A stretch of DNA of 64,000 nucleotides from Talinum fruticosum (GCA_021018815.1 JAITYX010000054.1:2666001-2730000), one strand, 5' to 3'; positions 11,821 through 23,680 are shown, numbered from the stretch's first letter. Program-made: numbers and translations. Notes: generated by a model from the sequence alone, not told the origin.

Positions 11821-12249
11821 GAAAGGCATTCCATTCTTAAGATAGAAACTTGTTATTACAAAATAAGTTTTCAGTGCCACCGATCCGTATTAGAGCATGT
11901 AGAATATGAAGAAATTCCATATCAAAGTGTGACTTATAAGCGAGATATTAGAACCAACACAGATTTACGAGTAGATAAGATAAAGGCTAAAAGAAACTCG
12001 AAATGATAAGAGTGTAGAAAAGATAAACATCAACGATCATGCATTAAAAAGAAATTATTTACAACAAAGAGAGGAGAGAAACTCCTCCTAAGCACAACAT
12101 CAAGGTTTCTTTTTTCTCCCTCTAGCATTTTAGGAAAAAGGAGGGAAGAAAAGTTGAAAGTGAATACACTTAATGTTGGACAAAAAAAAAAAGATTAGGA
12201 TGATGGAGCTGGTTGGTTTGATGAGGATGGACGAGTAGTGCAGTTGCCC

Positions 12250-13663
12250 CGATAAGTCCGAGAGGAGGTGGTAGATCACAGCGGACGTAGCACCGGGATG
12301 TTGGGAAGCGGCTCGGCACTGGGTGGTTGAGTCAAGACAATGTCATCCTCGGGCTCGTCTTTTGGAAGACTACGGGGGCTTCGAGTCAGCTGGTTTGGAC
12401 TATCCAAGTTGCCCAGCAGCTTCCGATACACTCAAATCTAAGGAGATTAGCTCGGGTTGGGGCTCTATAGCCCCCTTGTCTTTTGGTAGAGCGTCCTCTT
12501 CTTCAGGTTGATCCTCGCCTGCCTCAGCTGCGTTCTCGGCTTCTTCTTCTTCTTCTTCTACCTCATCAAAGGTAGGCTTGGTCGGGCTGGAGGAATCCTT
12601 AGATGTGTTAGAGGATTCTAAGTCCTCCGCCGCTTTCGTTCGCGCTCTTGAAGAAGTTGGAGTTGTTCGGGTTGCTTGCCAAGAATCCCTTTGAACTCAA
12701 GCATCAAGGATTGACACTCCTGAATCCGGGATTGGCCGGTCTTCTAGTCAATGACCATGCCACGGAAAATAGGCTTGAGAGAGCGAACAACCGGCTGAAG
12801 TTGGTTAGTCTGTTGAGACGAGTTTTTCAACCAAGGTAGCAAATGCGCCGATCGAGAGAGAAGGTTGAGAAGAGGAGGGGCCAACTAAAGTGGATGGCTG
12901 AGTGGGTTGAATCTAAGTCCGGGGAGGAGGAGAGGCAGGTTCCAACTCGGAAAAACGAACCTATTCACTAGGTTTAACCTCCTGGTATCCATACCTAGAA
13001 GTTCTTTTAGCCCGTAACTATGGCGGATTTCTCCGATTGAGCAGGCACGTGAGCTATTTACTTGATAATGAAAGGAAAGAGGTCTACATCGTAGCCCTTC
13101 ATAATGTCAAACAAAACTTTGAGAACCCTGGAGTTTGGGGTCTCCTTACTCGAGTGGTGAGCAAAGAACGTTCGCATCGGAATGTAGCAGAGCAATCCGA
13201 CCTCACTTTTCATCCGAGTCACAGGGAAATTTTTTACGTGCTCGGGCACTTCTTTGGCAAATTTGTCGAAGAAGTCGTCGACAATCTCTAGGAACGGAAT
13301 GTGGTTGGGATTCAGAAAAGAGAAGTAACATTGAAAAGTTTGTGGTGAAGAGGGAGGTTGATTCGACACTCGGTACCTTGAAATTTGGAAGTGATGACAC
13401 CTCGAGAGAAGGATTTGTTGGCATAGAACTCAGCAATGATTTTTCTATAAATGAAATCGCTGAAGCATAGATAGTTGTATACTCTAGTTTCTTGAATAAA
13501 TTTAAGCCAAGAGAAGGAGGTGGTTTTGAAGAACTTGCCATCTAACGTGAAGTGCTCGGACAACAAACACTTTTGAAGGATCGGACGTACCCACTTGAGC
13601 TATCTTTCGGGCCTTCTTTATTGCGGATCCCATGAACTCGGAAGTAGAACCACGTTTAAGCAT
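12250..13663 (-). pseudogene. SIRE-type ORF3 of element B
   Basis: The likely start is the ATG at 13,663 (MLKRGSTSEFMGS). Successive frames give SFSWLKFIQETRVYNYLCF, EFYANKSFSRGVITS and LLCYIPMRTFFAHHSSKE. The tail at about 12,540-12,640 is acidic with a run of glutamates, as in element A's tail (20,712-21,039). At least two frameshifts divide it (near 13,560 and 13,330). The middle looks like the putative plant transposon protein family; that link rests on motif resemblance only. It has no transmembrane stretch, so a true envelope role is unlikely. The stop is not certain. Confidence 0.55.
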
Positions 13664-13813
13664 TGTGAGAGTGGAAAGATGAGAGGTTACTCGGAAAAGA
13701 GAGCGAGAGAGAGAGAGAGAGAGCTTTGCGAGCAAGATATAAGTATGGGGAGGTGGAGTATTTCATGTGAAAAGAGTAAGGCGTAAAGTGAAGAAATGAA
13801 GACGAATAGATGC

Positions 13814-13821
13814 TATATATA
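13814..13821 (-). promoter_or_regulatory. Internal TATA box ahead of ORF3, element B
   Basis: The complement reads CTATATATAG about 150 bp upstream of the ORF3 start at 13,663, followed by a GA/CT-rich leader (13,700-13,725). It sits in the same place as the TATA box of element A. Confidence 0.45.
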
Positions 13822-14219
13822 GAGAAGACAAAAATGTCCTTCAACCTTCTTTCTTAATGTTTAAACGACATTCTTAGAAAGACATGATGTAGAGCAGTCC
13901 AACAGACTACAATTCTAGCGTTTGTCTCTCTAGCGGTTCGAATTCTTTGAAAATGACGCGTTTTAGAGAGAGAAAGAGAAGTAAAAAACTCTTTCTCAGA
14001 TTCTTCATTCATCTAGAGATTCTCAAAAGTTTGGTGTCCATTTTGATCAAAGATTGAGTCCGATCGAATATGGTTTTTGAGCGACTCAAAAGCAATTAAC
14101 CAATAACTCGGTCTCATTGTAAAGTTAACTAATCCATTTATTGAATCAAGTAAAACTCATAAAATAAACACATAAAATAGATAATCATGGATTAATCATG
14201 CCAAGCTCATTCCTAATGA

Positions 14220-14633
14220 AATAAAACTGATCCTTACTAAGTGGCTTAGTGAAAATATTAGCTAACCGAAATTTTGTAGGAATGAATTCAAGTTCAATAT
14301 CACCTTTCTCGGAAAATGATACTCGACCTCAATATGCTTTGTCTTTGAATGCTGAACTGGATTCTTAGTGATGCTGATTGCACTTTGATTATCACACTTG
14401 ATTGGGATAGATTTGAATGAAAGTCTAAGATCCTCTAAGTGTTGCTAAATCCATAAAATCTGAGCACAACACGCACCAGTCTGCAATGTACTCGGCTTTA
14501 GTAGTTGATAGCGCCTGCCTCTTTGAGTGCCAAGATATGAGGGATTGACCCGAAATTGGCATGCTCCTGATGTGCTCTTTCTATCAACTTTGTAACCAGC
14601 ATAGTCAGCATCCGAATATCCAGTGAGGGTCAT
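14220..14633 (-). pseudogene. Copia RNase H, element B
   Basis: RNase H degrades the RNA strand during reverse transcription. The open frame 14,633-14,445 contains GYSDADYAGYKVDRKSTSG and CCAQILW. It continues in another frame through CDNQSAISITKNPVQHSKT and KHIEVEYHF to the pol end near 14,220. The domain is complete in extent, unlike the deleted copy in element A, but needs more than one frame. Confidence 0.75.
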
Positions 14634-15049
14634 TTATGAGTCTCTTGAAAACCATAGACCAAGATTGTGAGTTCCTATAAGATATATAAAAATCCTCTTC
14701 ACCGTAGTGAGATGTGATTCTTTTGGATTAGCTTGAAATCTTACAACAAACATACACTAAACATAATGTTTGGCCTACTTGGATGTGAGATATAGCAGAT
14801 ACCATATCATACCTCTATATAGTTTCTAATCTACGACTTTACCTTTTTCATCTCGATCGAGTTTCATGCTACTACTCATAGGGGTTACTGCATATTTCAC
14901 ATCTTAAAGCTTGTACTTCTTCAACAACTCCTTGGTATACTTAGATTGATGAACATAGATGCCTTCTTTATCTTGTCTAATTTGTAGACCAAGAAAGAAA
15001 TTGAGCTCTCCCATCATGCTCATTTGGAACTCCTGTCTCATCAACTCAA

Positions 15050-15680
15050 AAACTCTCGACATAGATTTTCATTAGTGGCTCTAAAAATAATATCATCAAC
15101 ATAGATCTAAGCAATAAGGAAATCTCTCCCCTTGGTTTTTATGAAAAGAGTTTTGTCAAACTTACCTCTTTTGAAATCAGTTTAAACCAAGAAGTCTGCT
15201 CAGTCTTTCATACCAAGCTCTAGGAGCTTGTTTAAGACAATATAGAGCCTTTTGCAATTTGAAAACATGATTTGGAAACTCTGAGTTTTCAAATCCAGAG
15301 GGTTGCTCAAAATAGACTTCCTCTTGAATGAAGGCATCGAGAAAAGTACATTTGACATCCATTTGATACAATTTAATATTCATGCTTGATGCAAATGCCA
15401 ATAGGATTCTAATTACTTCAATCCTAGCAACTGGTGCAAAGGTTTCCCACAATCAATCCCTTCTTCTTGATTGTAACCTTGAGCCACAAGTCTAACCTTA
15501 TTTTTGAAAACCAACCCATGCTCATCCAGTTTGTTTTTGAAAACCCATTTGGTTCCTATAATCGGGTACTCGAAGGTCGTTTGGTCAAAGTCCGGACTTG
15601 GTTTCTTTCAAATTGATTAAGCTCTTCTTACATGGCCTCTACCCATTCAGCTTCATTTAGGGCCTCTAGTGCAATTCGGG
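15050..15680 (-). pseudogene. Copia reverse transcriptase, element B
   Basis: The frame 15,452-15,177 reads ETFAPVARIEVIRILLAFA, then LYQMDVKCTFLDAFIQEEV, then ALYCLKQAPRAWYERL, all core copia RT segments. The YVDD active site is at 15,092-15,103 in a different frame. The N-terminal part lies at 15,460-15,680. There are at least two frameshifts. Confidence 0.8.
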
Positions 15681-16169
15681 TTCTGTTAATGATATGAATG
15701 TAGTGAATGCACATAGATTTTATAAAGAAGAACAAGTTCTTACCCCAATGTTAATGTCGGACGGAATTTTCTGGAGTGGGTGGCTCGAAGCATATTTGAA
15801 TGCTCTACCTGTTCTCTCGGTTCACTATGTTTATTGGTTGAACCGGCTGATCTTGAGCAGTTTGAGCTTGCTAAGTTTGCTCATTCGCTTGTCCTTCGGT
15901 ATTCCGAGCCTACTCTTGAGCTAGTTTAGTCCGAGTCTTGATGTTCTAAGTCGCCTCATTCTAAGTTGCTTTTGTCCGACTCTTTCGACTCAGCTTTAGC
16001 AAGATCATCATCATCTCGATTGAGTTTCAAATCCGAGAAGGTTAACTCACTTGTTTTTCCCTGATCAATCTCATCAAACACAACATGAATACTTTCTTCC
16101 ATTTTATTAGTTCTAAAACATGATAAGCTTTACTCGTAAGATGAGTAACCCAAAAAGATACCTTCATCC

Positions 16170-16990
16170 GACCTAGCATCAAACTTAGTCAGGTGATCCT
16201 TACCATTATTGTGAACAAAGCACTTACATCCAAAGGGTATGAAATATGAGATGTTGGGCTTCTTTCTCTTGTAAAGCTCTTAGGGAGTTTTCTTTAAGGT
16301 GGGTCCGATGAGGCATTTGTTCAGTGTGTAGTTTGCTCGAGTTGATCGCCTCGACCTGTAAATAGTAAGGAAGATAGTTTTCAATCATCATCGTCCTTCT
16401 TATTTCTTTAAGAGTTCGATTCTTTCTCTCCACTACCCCGTTACGTTAAGGAGTTCTGGGTGCTGAGAAGTTGTGAGAGATACCATTCTTGTCACAAAAC
16501 TCTTCAAATTCTAAGTAGTCGAACTCCTTTTCATGGGAAGTTCAAATTCTTCTAATCCGAGTCTCAAACTCCACTTGAATTTTCCTGCAAAGCTTGCTGA
16601 ACTCTTTGAAAGCTTTATTTTTGTTCTTGAGAAAACAAACCCAGGTAAATCGTGAATAATCATCAACAATCACAAGTACATATGATTGACCTCCGAGACT
16701 TTTCACAGAGATTTCACCACATAAATCCATATAAAGCAATTCAAGCACTTTGGATGTGGAAACAATTTTGAGAGGTTTGAAAGATGATCTGACTTGTTTC
16801 CCTTTTGCGCATGCTTTATAGATTTTATCTTTCTTAAATGCACAGTTAGGTAAACCTCTAACTAATCCATGAGATGTAAGCTTTTTGATAGTGTTCATGC
16901 TAGCATGACCTAGTCTGCGATGCCATGTCCAAGAATCATCATGTAATGATGCTTTTAAACAAGATAAATTCGACTTGGATTAGAAAGAGG
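16170..16990 (-). pseudogene. Copia integrase, element B
   Basis: Integrase inserts the cDNA into host DNA. The HHCC zinc region (WTWHRRLGHASMNTI, then PNCAFKKDKIYKACAKG) is complete across the frame joint near 16,900. The open frame 16,898-16,542 holds the first catalytic aspartate (LYMDLCGEI) and the second (VDDYSRFTWV). The glutamate is in NGVVERKNRTLKEI at 16,410-16,440. The C-terminal part has frameshifts. This is the best preserved integrase of the three SIRE-like copies. Confidence 0.8.
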
Positions 16991-17049
16991 AATAGTATAG
17001 GTATTACCTAACCTCTTACCTGAGAGCTTAGTGTCTTAGGTAGTTGCAT

Positions 17050-17330
17050 TAGAAATATAGCATTTGGTTTGAGTGAATCTTACCTCTTAACCTTTGTCAC
17101 AAAGCCGAGAGATGCTTGAGCGGATTGTACTTTAGTCCCTTGACAAGATAGACTTGGTCGACTAGGTTGTCTCCTTTTCCAATATTGCCAATTCCAACTA
17201 TCTTGCCCTTACTATCATCTCCAAAAGTGACTCTGCCTCCTTTAAGATCTTCTAACTCGGAAAAGAGTCTCCAATCTCCTAACATGTAGTGTGAGCATCC
17301 ACTGTCTAAGTACCAATGACCTTTCGTCCT
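17050..17330 (-). pseudogene. Copia aspartic protease, element B
   Basis: The minus strand reads YLDSGCSHYMLGD at about 17,280-17,318, with the D-S-G triad intact, then VTFGDDSKGKIVGIGNI. The frame ends at a stop near 17,097, where related copies continue into the integrase, so the polyprotein is cut here. Confidence 0.75.
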
Positions 17331-17589
17331 TTTCGAGTTAGCTGCAAGTTAGAAACACACTAACCTTTCTCACTTCCTCTTACGAACCCAGTAACTCCCT
17401 TTACTGTGGTCCTTTTCTAAGGAAGAAGACTCTTGGGAACCCAGATTTGAATGACTTTGGGTTTGGTCTAATTCGATTCTTCTTTCAAGAAGACTGAGTC
17501 CGTGTCTCTTTCTTTTGAAAATCTTTTCTTTTGTAAACAGTAGAGAAGGCTTTCTCCTATAAACTGGTCTAGGCTCAGTCCTCCTTTCA

Positions 17590-19166
17590 TTCTTATGAAT
17601 AGGAATATGCTCAGCCTTCTTGAACTTTACGGTTCTGGAATCCTTATTGAAAAGATTTAAGTAGGAATTAGATTCATCCTCTTCGTTAAAACCAAGTCAT
17701 TCTTTCCTGAAGGAGACACACTAAGAGCCTAAAAGTATGTCAAGGTTTTTCTTACCATGAGTAAATTTCAAAACAAGCTCTTGAGACTCATTGAGATTTC
17801 TTTTCGGATGCTCATTTTCTCTTTTAAGTGATTCAGAGTCGGTCTCATTGTCTTGAGTACTAGTCTTGACTTCTTTCGAGTTAGTCTCGGTTTTCCGATT
17901 CATTTTTCAAACAATTGCTCTCGAAGTAAGAGACTCAAGTCATTCCTTAAACCGAGAAGAATTAGAATTGGACTTTTCTTCCAAGGTGTAAATATATTTA
18001 GCCAAATCAACTTTGGAGAACTTGAGAAAGTATTCAATTACCTCCTGAGGACTTGTCTCCTCGGTGTCCGAGTCGTCGAATCCGACTCGATTCGACTTCC
18101 GAGTTTGTTAGTGCTATTAGACACTTTGAGTCATCAGAATCATTGTCTTCTTCATATGAGTCGTCATTGCTCCATGTGGCCATCATAGCCTTCTTCTTCT
18201 TTTTGTCCTTCTTTCTCTTCGGACAGTTCTTCACCATGTGATCTTTCTTCGCCACATTCAAAACAGACCGAGTTCTTAGTTAAAGATAACTTTGAAGGGG
18301 AAGAATATTTACCTTTTCTGTCCGTCTTATCTTTCTTGTAGAACTCTTCCTTTGGCCTCTTTTCCCATTTCTTATGCTTTATCATTCTTTTAAAGCCTGG
18401 AGCAATTAGTGCCATTGGGTCTTCTTCCGAGTCCGAGGAACTCAAACTTTCCCCTCTACTTTCCGAGGCCTTCAGCGTAATGTTCTTTTTGGTGCCGACC
18501 TCAGCATCGTCTTTTCTAGGTGAATTTGATGGGTAAGTAGCTTCCCAATTAGTTCGTCCGGCTTTAGTTGAGAGAGGTTTTGAGCTTCCTAGATGGCTGT
18601 CACCTTTGGACCCCATCTTCTCTTTAGTAGACTCCTCGGAATTTTTCCGCACATTTCTTCATGAGAAATCTTCCTACCCAAAGATTTGAGATTGTTTATA
18701 ATCTCGATAAAGCGAATAAACATATGAGTAATGTTTTCATCCGGCTCTATCTTGACCAACTCATATTTTTGAAGATAATGACTTATCTTTGCCTGTTTCA
18801 CTTGACTTGTAGCTTCATATGTGTTGACCAGAGTGTCCCACACATCTTTGGCTATGTCACAGGCTGACACTCTGTTGTATTCTTCCGAGCCGATAGCACA
18901 TATCGGAATGTTCATTGCTTTTAAGTTCTTTCGAACTTCTCCGACTCCTTATTGGTGTACTCAAACTTTTCTTTAGGCATAGATCTTGTTCATTCCATCT
19001 TCATTGGAATGTAGTTGCTTTCTTTGATGATGTTCTAGAAATCTTCATCGTTGTCCAATAGAAAGCACTCTTTTAGTTTCTTCCATTGTACGAAGTTTAA
19101 TCATTTAAACTTTGGTGATCCAGTGGAAGACCTTCCTTCATCAAACTCTCCAATGTTATGAGCCAT
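17590..19166 (-). pseudogene. Broken gag of element B
   Basis: The start is ATG 19,166 (MAHNIGEFDEGRSS). The frame 18,915-18,589 carries a clear UBN2-type copia gag domain: VWDTLVNTYEATSQVKQAK, then SLGRKISHEE, then RRWGPKVTAI. A zinc knuckle lies at about 18,215-18,270; CFECG and DHMVKNC are in different frames, so a small indel splits the knuckle. The C-terminal third (18,000-17,600) is polar and divided by stops. Confidence 0.75.
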
Positions 19167-19207
19167 ATGATCTTTATACCTTTGGATTGTTAGATTCTTT
19201 TTGAAAG

Positions 19208-19225
19208 GCTAGGCTCGATACCAAG
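19208..19225 (-). promoter_or_regulatory. Primer-binding site of element B
   Basis: The complement reads CTTGGTATCGAGCCTAGC directly after the 5' LTR. It differs slightly from the initiator-methionine tRNA complement and is equivalent to the sites in elements A and C. Confidence 0.8.
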
Positions 19226-20706
19226 TAAAGGTTTTCTCTTGGAGAGTCTAAGTCACCCAAGAGGAAGGGTGAATAGGGTGATAAGGAAATTTGAACAAAT
19301 TTAGAAACTTTTTGCTTGGAAGAAGATAAACAGATGAGTCCGAGTCTAGATTGGACTTAGAAATATATATGCATAGAAATATATGGAAACCCTCCTAGGG
19401 CAGAAAACTACGGACAGTGCTAATCCAAGCACCAAGTCAAATCCGCTATTTTGAATCCTCAAAATACAACAGATCGACTCTGCTGGAATTGCTCGCTTAA
19501 ACAATTCCTTACAATGCTTTCCTAGACTCGAAGTTCCCTTATCTGATCTAGTACTTCCCAACTAAGATAACCTTTACGAGTTAGGGACAACCGAGCTGAG
19601 TTAACCCTTACAGCTCGGTTAACGGACCTTACTCAAAAAGTAAGAGAAGTATGTAATTGATTACAAGACTTTACAACTCGGAAAAATATTAAGTACGAGA
19701 CTTGGAGTTGTAAGTAGAAGATTGGGTGTGTAATGCACTTAGAGAATTAGGTAGTGTATTGATCAATAGTTTCAGCAATCTTCAAGTCTTGTGAAGTGGC
19801 TTCTATTTATAGATGACCAAGTAGAGTAGTCGTTGAGTCCGGTTCCTGGATTGAAGTCTCTAGTAGCCATTGGAAGGGCTTTTCTAAGTCACTCGTAAAA
19901 GATCCGTTGGTATATAAACGTTGGGGAACGACTATTTTCTCCAAAAGGTGTTCCAATCAACCGATGTTGTCTAAAAAGCAAGGTAGAATCCACAGTTGAG
20001 CTTGGTGTTTGATTTGTCCAGTTTTGAAAATAGACAACCCCGACATGGTGTCTCGAGTCCTGTCTAGAAATGGCTAAAACTGTCTGTTGGTGTTTTAAAA
20101 CTAAAAGCCAGTTGCTTTTGAAATTCAAAAAGATAGATTATCTTTGTTTAAATAACCTACAAAAGCAAATAACATCGGTTCTCAAAGTATAAAATACTTT
20201 GGTTCAAGGTTTGGCATAGATAATAATTAAATTAGTATAATTAAATGCTTAATTATCTTTGGCCTAGAAGAGTGGAATATTCTGAGTGTAATCTCAAGTA
20301 GGTTCAAACTCAACTTAGAATAACTCCTGCAAAGATCAAGTACAAGAATAATCAAACAAAGAAAATGAACTTGATCTATCAAATAATCTTCTAAGACATA
20401 AACCGACTTAGACCAACTTAGTAGAGAATAACTTGATTCCGAGTTAGCAAACATAGTCAGTACTTAGAAAAGATCCGTTAAAAGAATTATTTGATCATGC
20501 GGTGGTTCAAGTAGATTCCGAGTAGGTCGAATCCTCAATATAGAAGATATACAACAAAGTGATATCCGAGTTACTTAGAACAAGGATGAAAACTTATAAA
20601 TGAGTTTCTATATAGCTTAGAATGACTTGCGATCAAACCCTAAGACAGATAGAAGTTTATACCTGAGTCTTTCATAAAATATTTAGACTTAAAATCTAAG
20701 TCTTCC
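19226..20706 (-). repeat. 5' LTR of element B
   Basis: This 1,481-bp LTR pairs with 10,334-11,805. The terminal base at 20,706 is C where A is expected. A minus-strand TATA box (complement of CTATTTATA, 19,803-19,811) lies in the promoter part of the LTR. Confidence 0.87.
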
Positions 20707-20711
20707 GAGTC

Positions 20712-21039
20712 CTCCAGCCTTGCGAAGACACCATCACTGAAGCCGAGGAAGCAGCTGAAGTTGAGGAAGAAGCTAAAGCACAAGGAGAAGCAAAAGAAGG
20801 AAAAGAAGAGGGAAAAGAAGATGAAAAAGAAGAAGAAAAAGGGGAAGACACTCGGTCAACCAGAGCACTAGGGCACCAAAGAGCTCGAGCTAATCTCCTC
20901 GGATCATGATCCGAGTAGCTTAGAAGACGCGGGCGATGTTGGTCGACCCAAGGTCCCCGCCTCGAAGCACAATCCGCAGCTTGTCTTTGCGGAAGAAGAT
21001 GAAGTTGAGGAAGATATGCACTTGATTCCCCATAATTAG
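20712..21039 (+). pseudogene. Acidic tail of element A ORF3
   Basis: This is the continuation of the ORF3 cut at 10,328. One frame reads EAEEAAEVEEEAKAQ followed by a Lys/Glu-rich run, then EDEVEEDMHLIPHN and a stop at 21,037-21,039. The glutamate-rich region matches the one in element B near 12,550. A stop lies in the middle of the tail. Confidence 0.5.
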
Positions 21040-21644
21040 GACTACTTAACTTCCTGGTATCCCAATTCTATAGTCCCTTGGCTCATCTACTTCAACACAA
21101 GCTTACAAGCAAAAGCGCACTACTCGTCCATCTTCTTCAAGACAATCTTCCTCCCCTTAGTTTTTTTTTTTTTTTGAAACTCGGATTTCACTTTTTTGTC
21201 CAACATCTACTGTACTTACTTGATGTTTCCTCCCTCCTTTTGATATTTTTTGCTAAAATGCATAAGGGGAGAGACATAGATAGAAAATTTGGATGTTTGG
21301 TTTTAGGGAGTCTTTTCTCTAATTTCGATTTTAGTTATTTTGTGTTTCTTGTGTATATTTATCACTAGCAATAAATGAACATTTTTCTTAGCATGTTTGT
21401 TTCTCGGTTACATGTTTTCAGTAGTCTGTGATACTTGACTCTTTAACATATCTCGCTATAATCATAGTTATTGCTCTAGTTAAGTTCAAGAAACATGTTC
21501 TTAGTTACGTTATGATCTAAGCTGCACTTATAAGTATCTTAAGTTCCATTTAAGAGTATATTTTTTTGCTTTGATCAATTCGCTATGAAAACTTAACTAT
21601 TTGAACTGACTAGTTTCTATCTTAAGTGTGGAATGCCTTTCATC
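21040..21644 (+). other. Non-coding 3' region of element A
   Basis: This AT-rich stretch between ORF3 and the polypurine tract includes a T-run at about 21,161-21,174. Parts of it match element B at about 11,830-12,230. I see no gene. Confidence 0.6.
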
Positions 21645-21657
21645 AAAAAGGGGAGAT
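21645..21657 (+). promoter_or_regulatory. Polypurine tract of element A
   Basis: AAAAAGGGGAGAT abuts the 3' LTR. It shows that the LTR at 21,658 is the 3' LTR of a plus-strand element and not a solo LTR. Confidence 0.85.
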
Positions 21658-23090
21658 TGAAGACTCGGGTATAACGCTCTATCTCTCTTAGGTTTTAATT
21701 CTAAGTCATTCTTCGCTTTATAGAATTCTTTATCTAAGTTTTCATTCAATTCGACCCATTCGAAAGCACTTAAATGCATATTTCTAATCCGTGCGTCTAA
21801 CTCACTCGGACATCACTTAGAACCATCCGATGAATAAATAATTTCTCTATCACATTTATTATGAGTATTAACTTCTTACTTCAAGTTAAAATCAATTACA
21901 ACGTTAATTCTTTATCTTGAAGTAAGTTTATTCTTAGAGAATTATTTATTAGATCAAGTTTATATATCCTAATTTTCTACACTCTCTAACTTGATCATTT
22001 AAGGATTGACTTAAGATGGAATATGAACTTAATGGATATCGAGACTCCAAAAATTTCACTCTTTTAGGCCAAAGATAATTAAGCACTTAATAACTCGATT
22101 TAATTATTATATGTGCCTAATCTTGGACCAAATTTTTATACTTTGAGTATCAAAGTGATTTGCTTTTTAAGGTTGTTGATACAAGCCTAATCCATTTTTG
22201 AAATACAAAAGCAACCGGTTTCTAGCCGTTAAATACCAGCGAGATAGAAAATAACTAATTCTAGAAATGGCTCGATACACCGTGTGAAGGTCATTTGTTT
22301 CCAAAATTGAAAAAATCCAACCTTGGGTCTAACGGTTGTTTCCACCTTAGTTTTCAATCATCACTAGATGATTGGACCATCTTTGGAGCCAAGAGCCATT
22401 GCGCAATGTTCACATCCCAACGGATCTCTTCTTAGTGACTTAGAATAGGCTGTTACAATGGCTAGTGAAGATCACAAGTCTAGAACCGAGTCAACATAGT
22501 CATTCCGCTTGGATGTTTATAAATAGAAGCCATTTTGCAAGACTAGGAGATTGCCGCTGAACATATTCAACACTTACTTAGTGCATTCTTATTCAATCTT
22601 CTATTTACAACTCCAAATCTGTAATTCTTACTTTTTGAGTTGTAAAGATTGTCTTGTAATCACTTACATTCTTTTCGTACTTTGTTTGTAAGTTCGTTGA
22701 CTGAGCTGTAAGGGTTAACTCAGCTTAGTTGTCCCTAACTCGCAAGGGTTAACTCGGTCAGGAAGTACTAGATCGGATAAGGGAACTTCGAGTCTAGGAA
22801 AACATTGTAAAGGAATTGTCCGAGGAAACAATTTTGGTAAGAGTCGGTTCTTTGTAATTGAGGATTCAATTAGTTGATTTGACTTGGTGCTTGGATTAGT
22901 ACTGTCCATGGTTTTCGCCCCGGGAGGGCTTTCACTTATTTCTATTTGTTAACCTTTCGAGTCCAATCTAGACTCGGAATTTGCTTCTGCTAAGTATTGT
23001 GCAAAAAGAGTTTGATTTTTATCTAAAATCTTTCATCACCCTATTCACCCACCCTCTAGGGTGATTAGTCTCTCCATGAGAAAACCTTCA
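21658..23090 (+). repeat. 3' LTR of element A
   Basis: This 1,433-bp LTR starts TGAAGACTCGGG and ends AACCTTCA. It has TATAAATA at 22,518-22,525. It pairs with the 5' LTR at 2,691-4,115. The 3' flank is TTTCT. Confidence 0.87.
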
Positions 23091-23095
23091 TTTCT

Positions 23096-23680
23096 GATAG
23101 TTATGATTAGAGAATCCCTTGCCGCTTCCAATGTTGATGATTAGCAAAATCCCTTGTACGGTGATATTGTTTGTTTAATATTTACTTTGTTATGGTGCGA
23201 CTCATATGCAATGGGATGAGATGCAAGATGACTCGATTTCTAAAAATACATTTTTTATTTAACATGATGCAACAAAACTAAGGGAAAATTACAAAGGCAA
23301 ATCGAAAAAAATTACACTTGCCCCATTCCCCCAAAAGAAAAAAAAATAAAAAATAAAATGGGAAAAGTTAAGTGCATGGTCCAAAATAACAATATAGCGC
23401 ACACGCAATGGGCTGGGGTGAAGAAATATAGCCCAAGGAGTGCTTGGGCTCATAAAAAAATAGACGAAAATCGACTAGACTTGGGTGGTGGTCGGCGCCG
23501 GCCTCCCGTGAAGACTAGGGTTCCGGCGAGTTGCAGTAGTTGAGGTGCGATAGGACTCTAAAACTCTGGAAAACTCCTATAAATATGATCCACGCTAGTG
23601 CTTAAAAAAATATGCCTTACACAAAATCTTCTGCGAATCAAATAGAAATACCCAAGTGCCGTCCATTATCTTATAAAAAG
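23096..23680 (+). promoter_or_regulatory. Upstream region of opposite-strand gene 2, copy 1
   Basis: This interval is related to 43,496-44,060. It contains a conserved A-rich purine stretch (CCATTCCCCCAAAAGAAAA at about 23,324-23,342) and a TATA box (TATAAATA, 23,578-23,585) about 100 bp before the ATG at 23,681. Copy 2 has TATAAATT at 43,938-43,945. This suggests a real promoter for the plus-strand gene. Confidence 0.5.

Larger units (their letters stand above)
10334..20706 (-). mobile_element. SIRE-like Ty1/copia retrotransposon B nested in A
   Basis: On the minus strand: 5' LTR (20,706-19,226), primer-binding site, gag, protease, integrase, RT, complete RNase H, ORF3, polypurine tract and 3' LTR (11,805-10,334). 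It lies inside ORF3 of element A. The flanking 5-mers are GACTC (10,329-10,333) and GAGTC (20,707-20,711), a target duplication with one mismatch. The flanks rejoin into the ORF3 sequence expected from B's own copy. At 10,373 bp it is the most complete element in the window, but its genes carry stops and frameshifts. Confidence 0.88.
2691..23090 (+). mobile_element. SIRE-like Ty1/copia retrotransposon A, interrupted by B
   Basis: Order on the plus strand is 5' LTR (2,691-4,115), primer-binding site, gag, protease, integrase, reverse transcriptase, truncated RNase H, a third ORF, [element B, 10,334-20,706], the rest of the third ORF, polypurine tract and 3' LTR (21,658-23,090). The flanks carry CTTCT (2,686-2,690) and TTTCT (23,091-23,095), a 5-bp target duplication with one mismatch. 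Protease-integrase-RT-RNase H order is diagnostic of Ty1/copia. LTRs over 1.4 kb plus an ORF downstream of pol point to the SIRE (Maximus) lineage. Removing B gives an element of about 10 kb. All proteins are broken. Confidence 0.85.

Noticed and set aside
13037..13470. Plus-strand frames over ORF3 of element B
   Set aside because: They are shadows of the minus-strand ORF3, whose protein matches element A.
18053..18241. Plus-strand frames opposite gag of element B (also 17,853-18,188 and 18,661-18,867)
   Set aside because: They lie opposite gag and have no motifs of their own.
10329..20711. GACTC and GAGTC flanks of B read as an inverted repeat
   Set aside because: They are reverse complements by chance; comparison with the ORF3 of B shows the original site was probably GACTC and the right copy has one changed base.
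21658..23090. LTR read as a solo LTR
   Set aside because: A polypurine tract directly precedes it and ORF3 tail sequence lies upstream, so it is the 3' LTR of element A.
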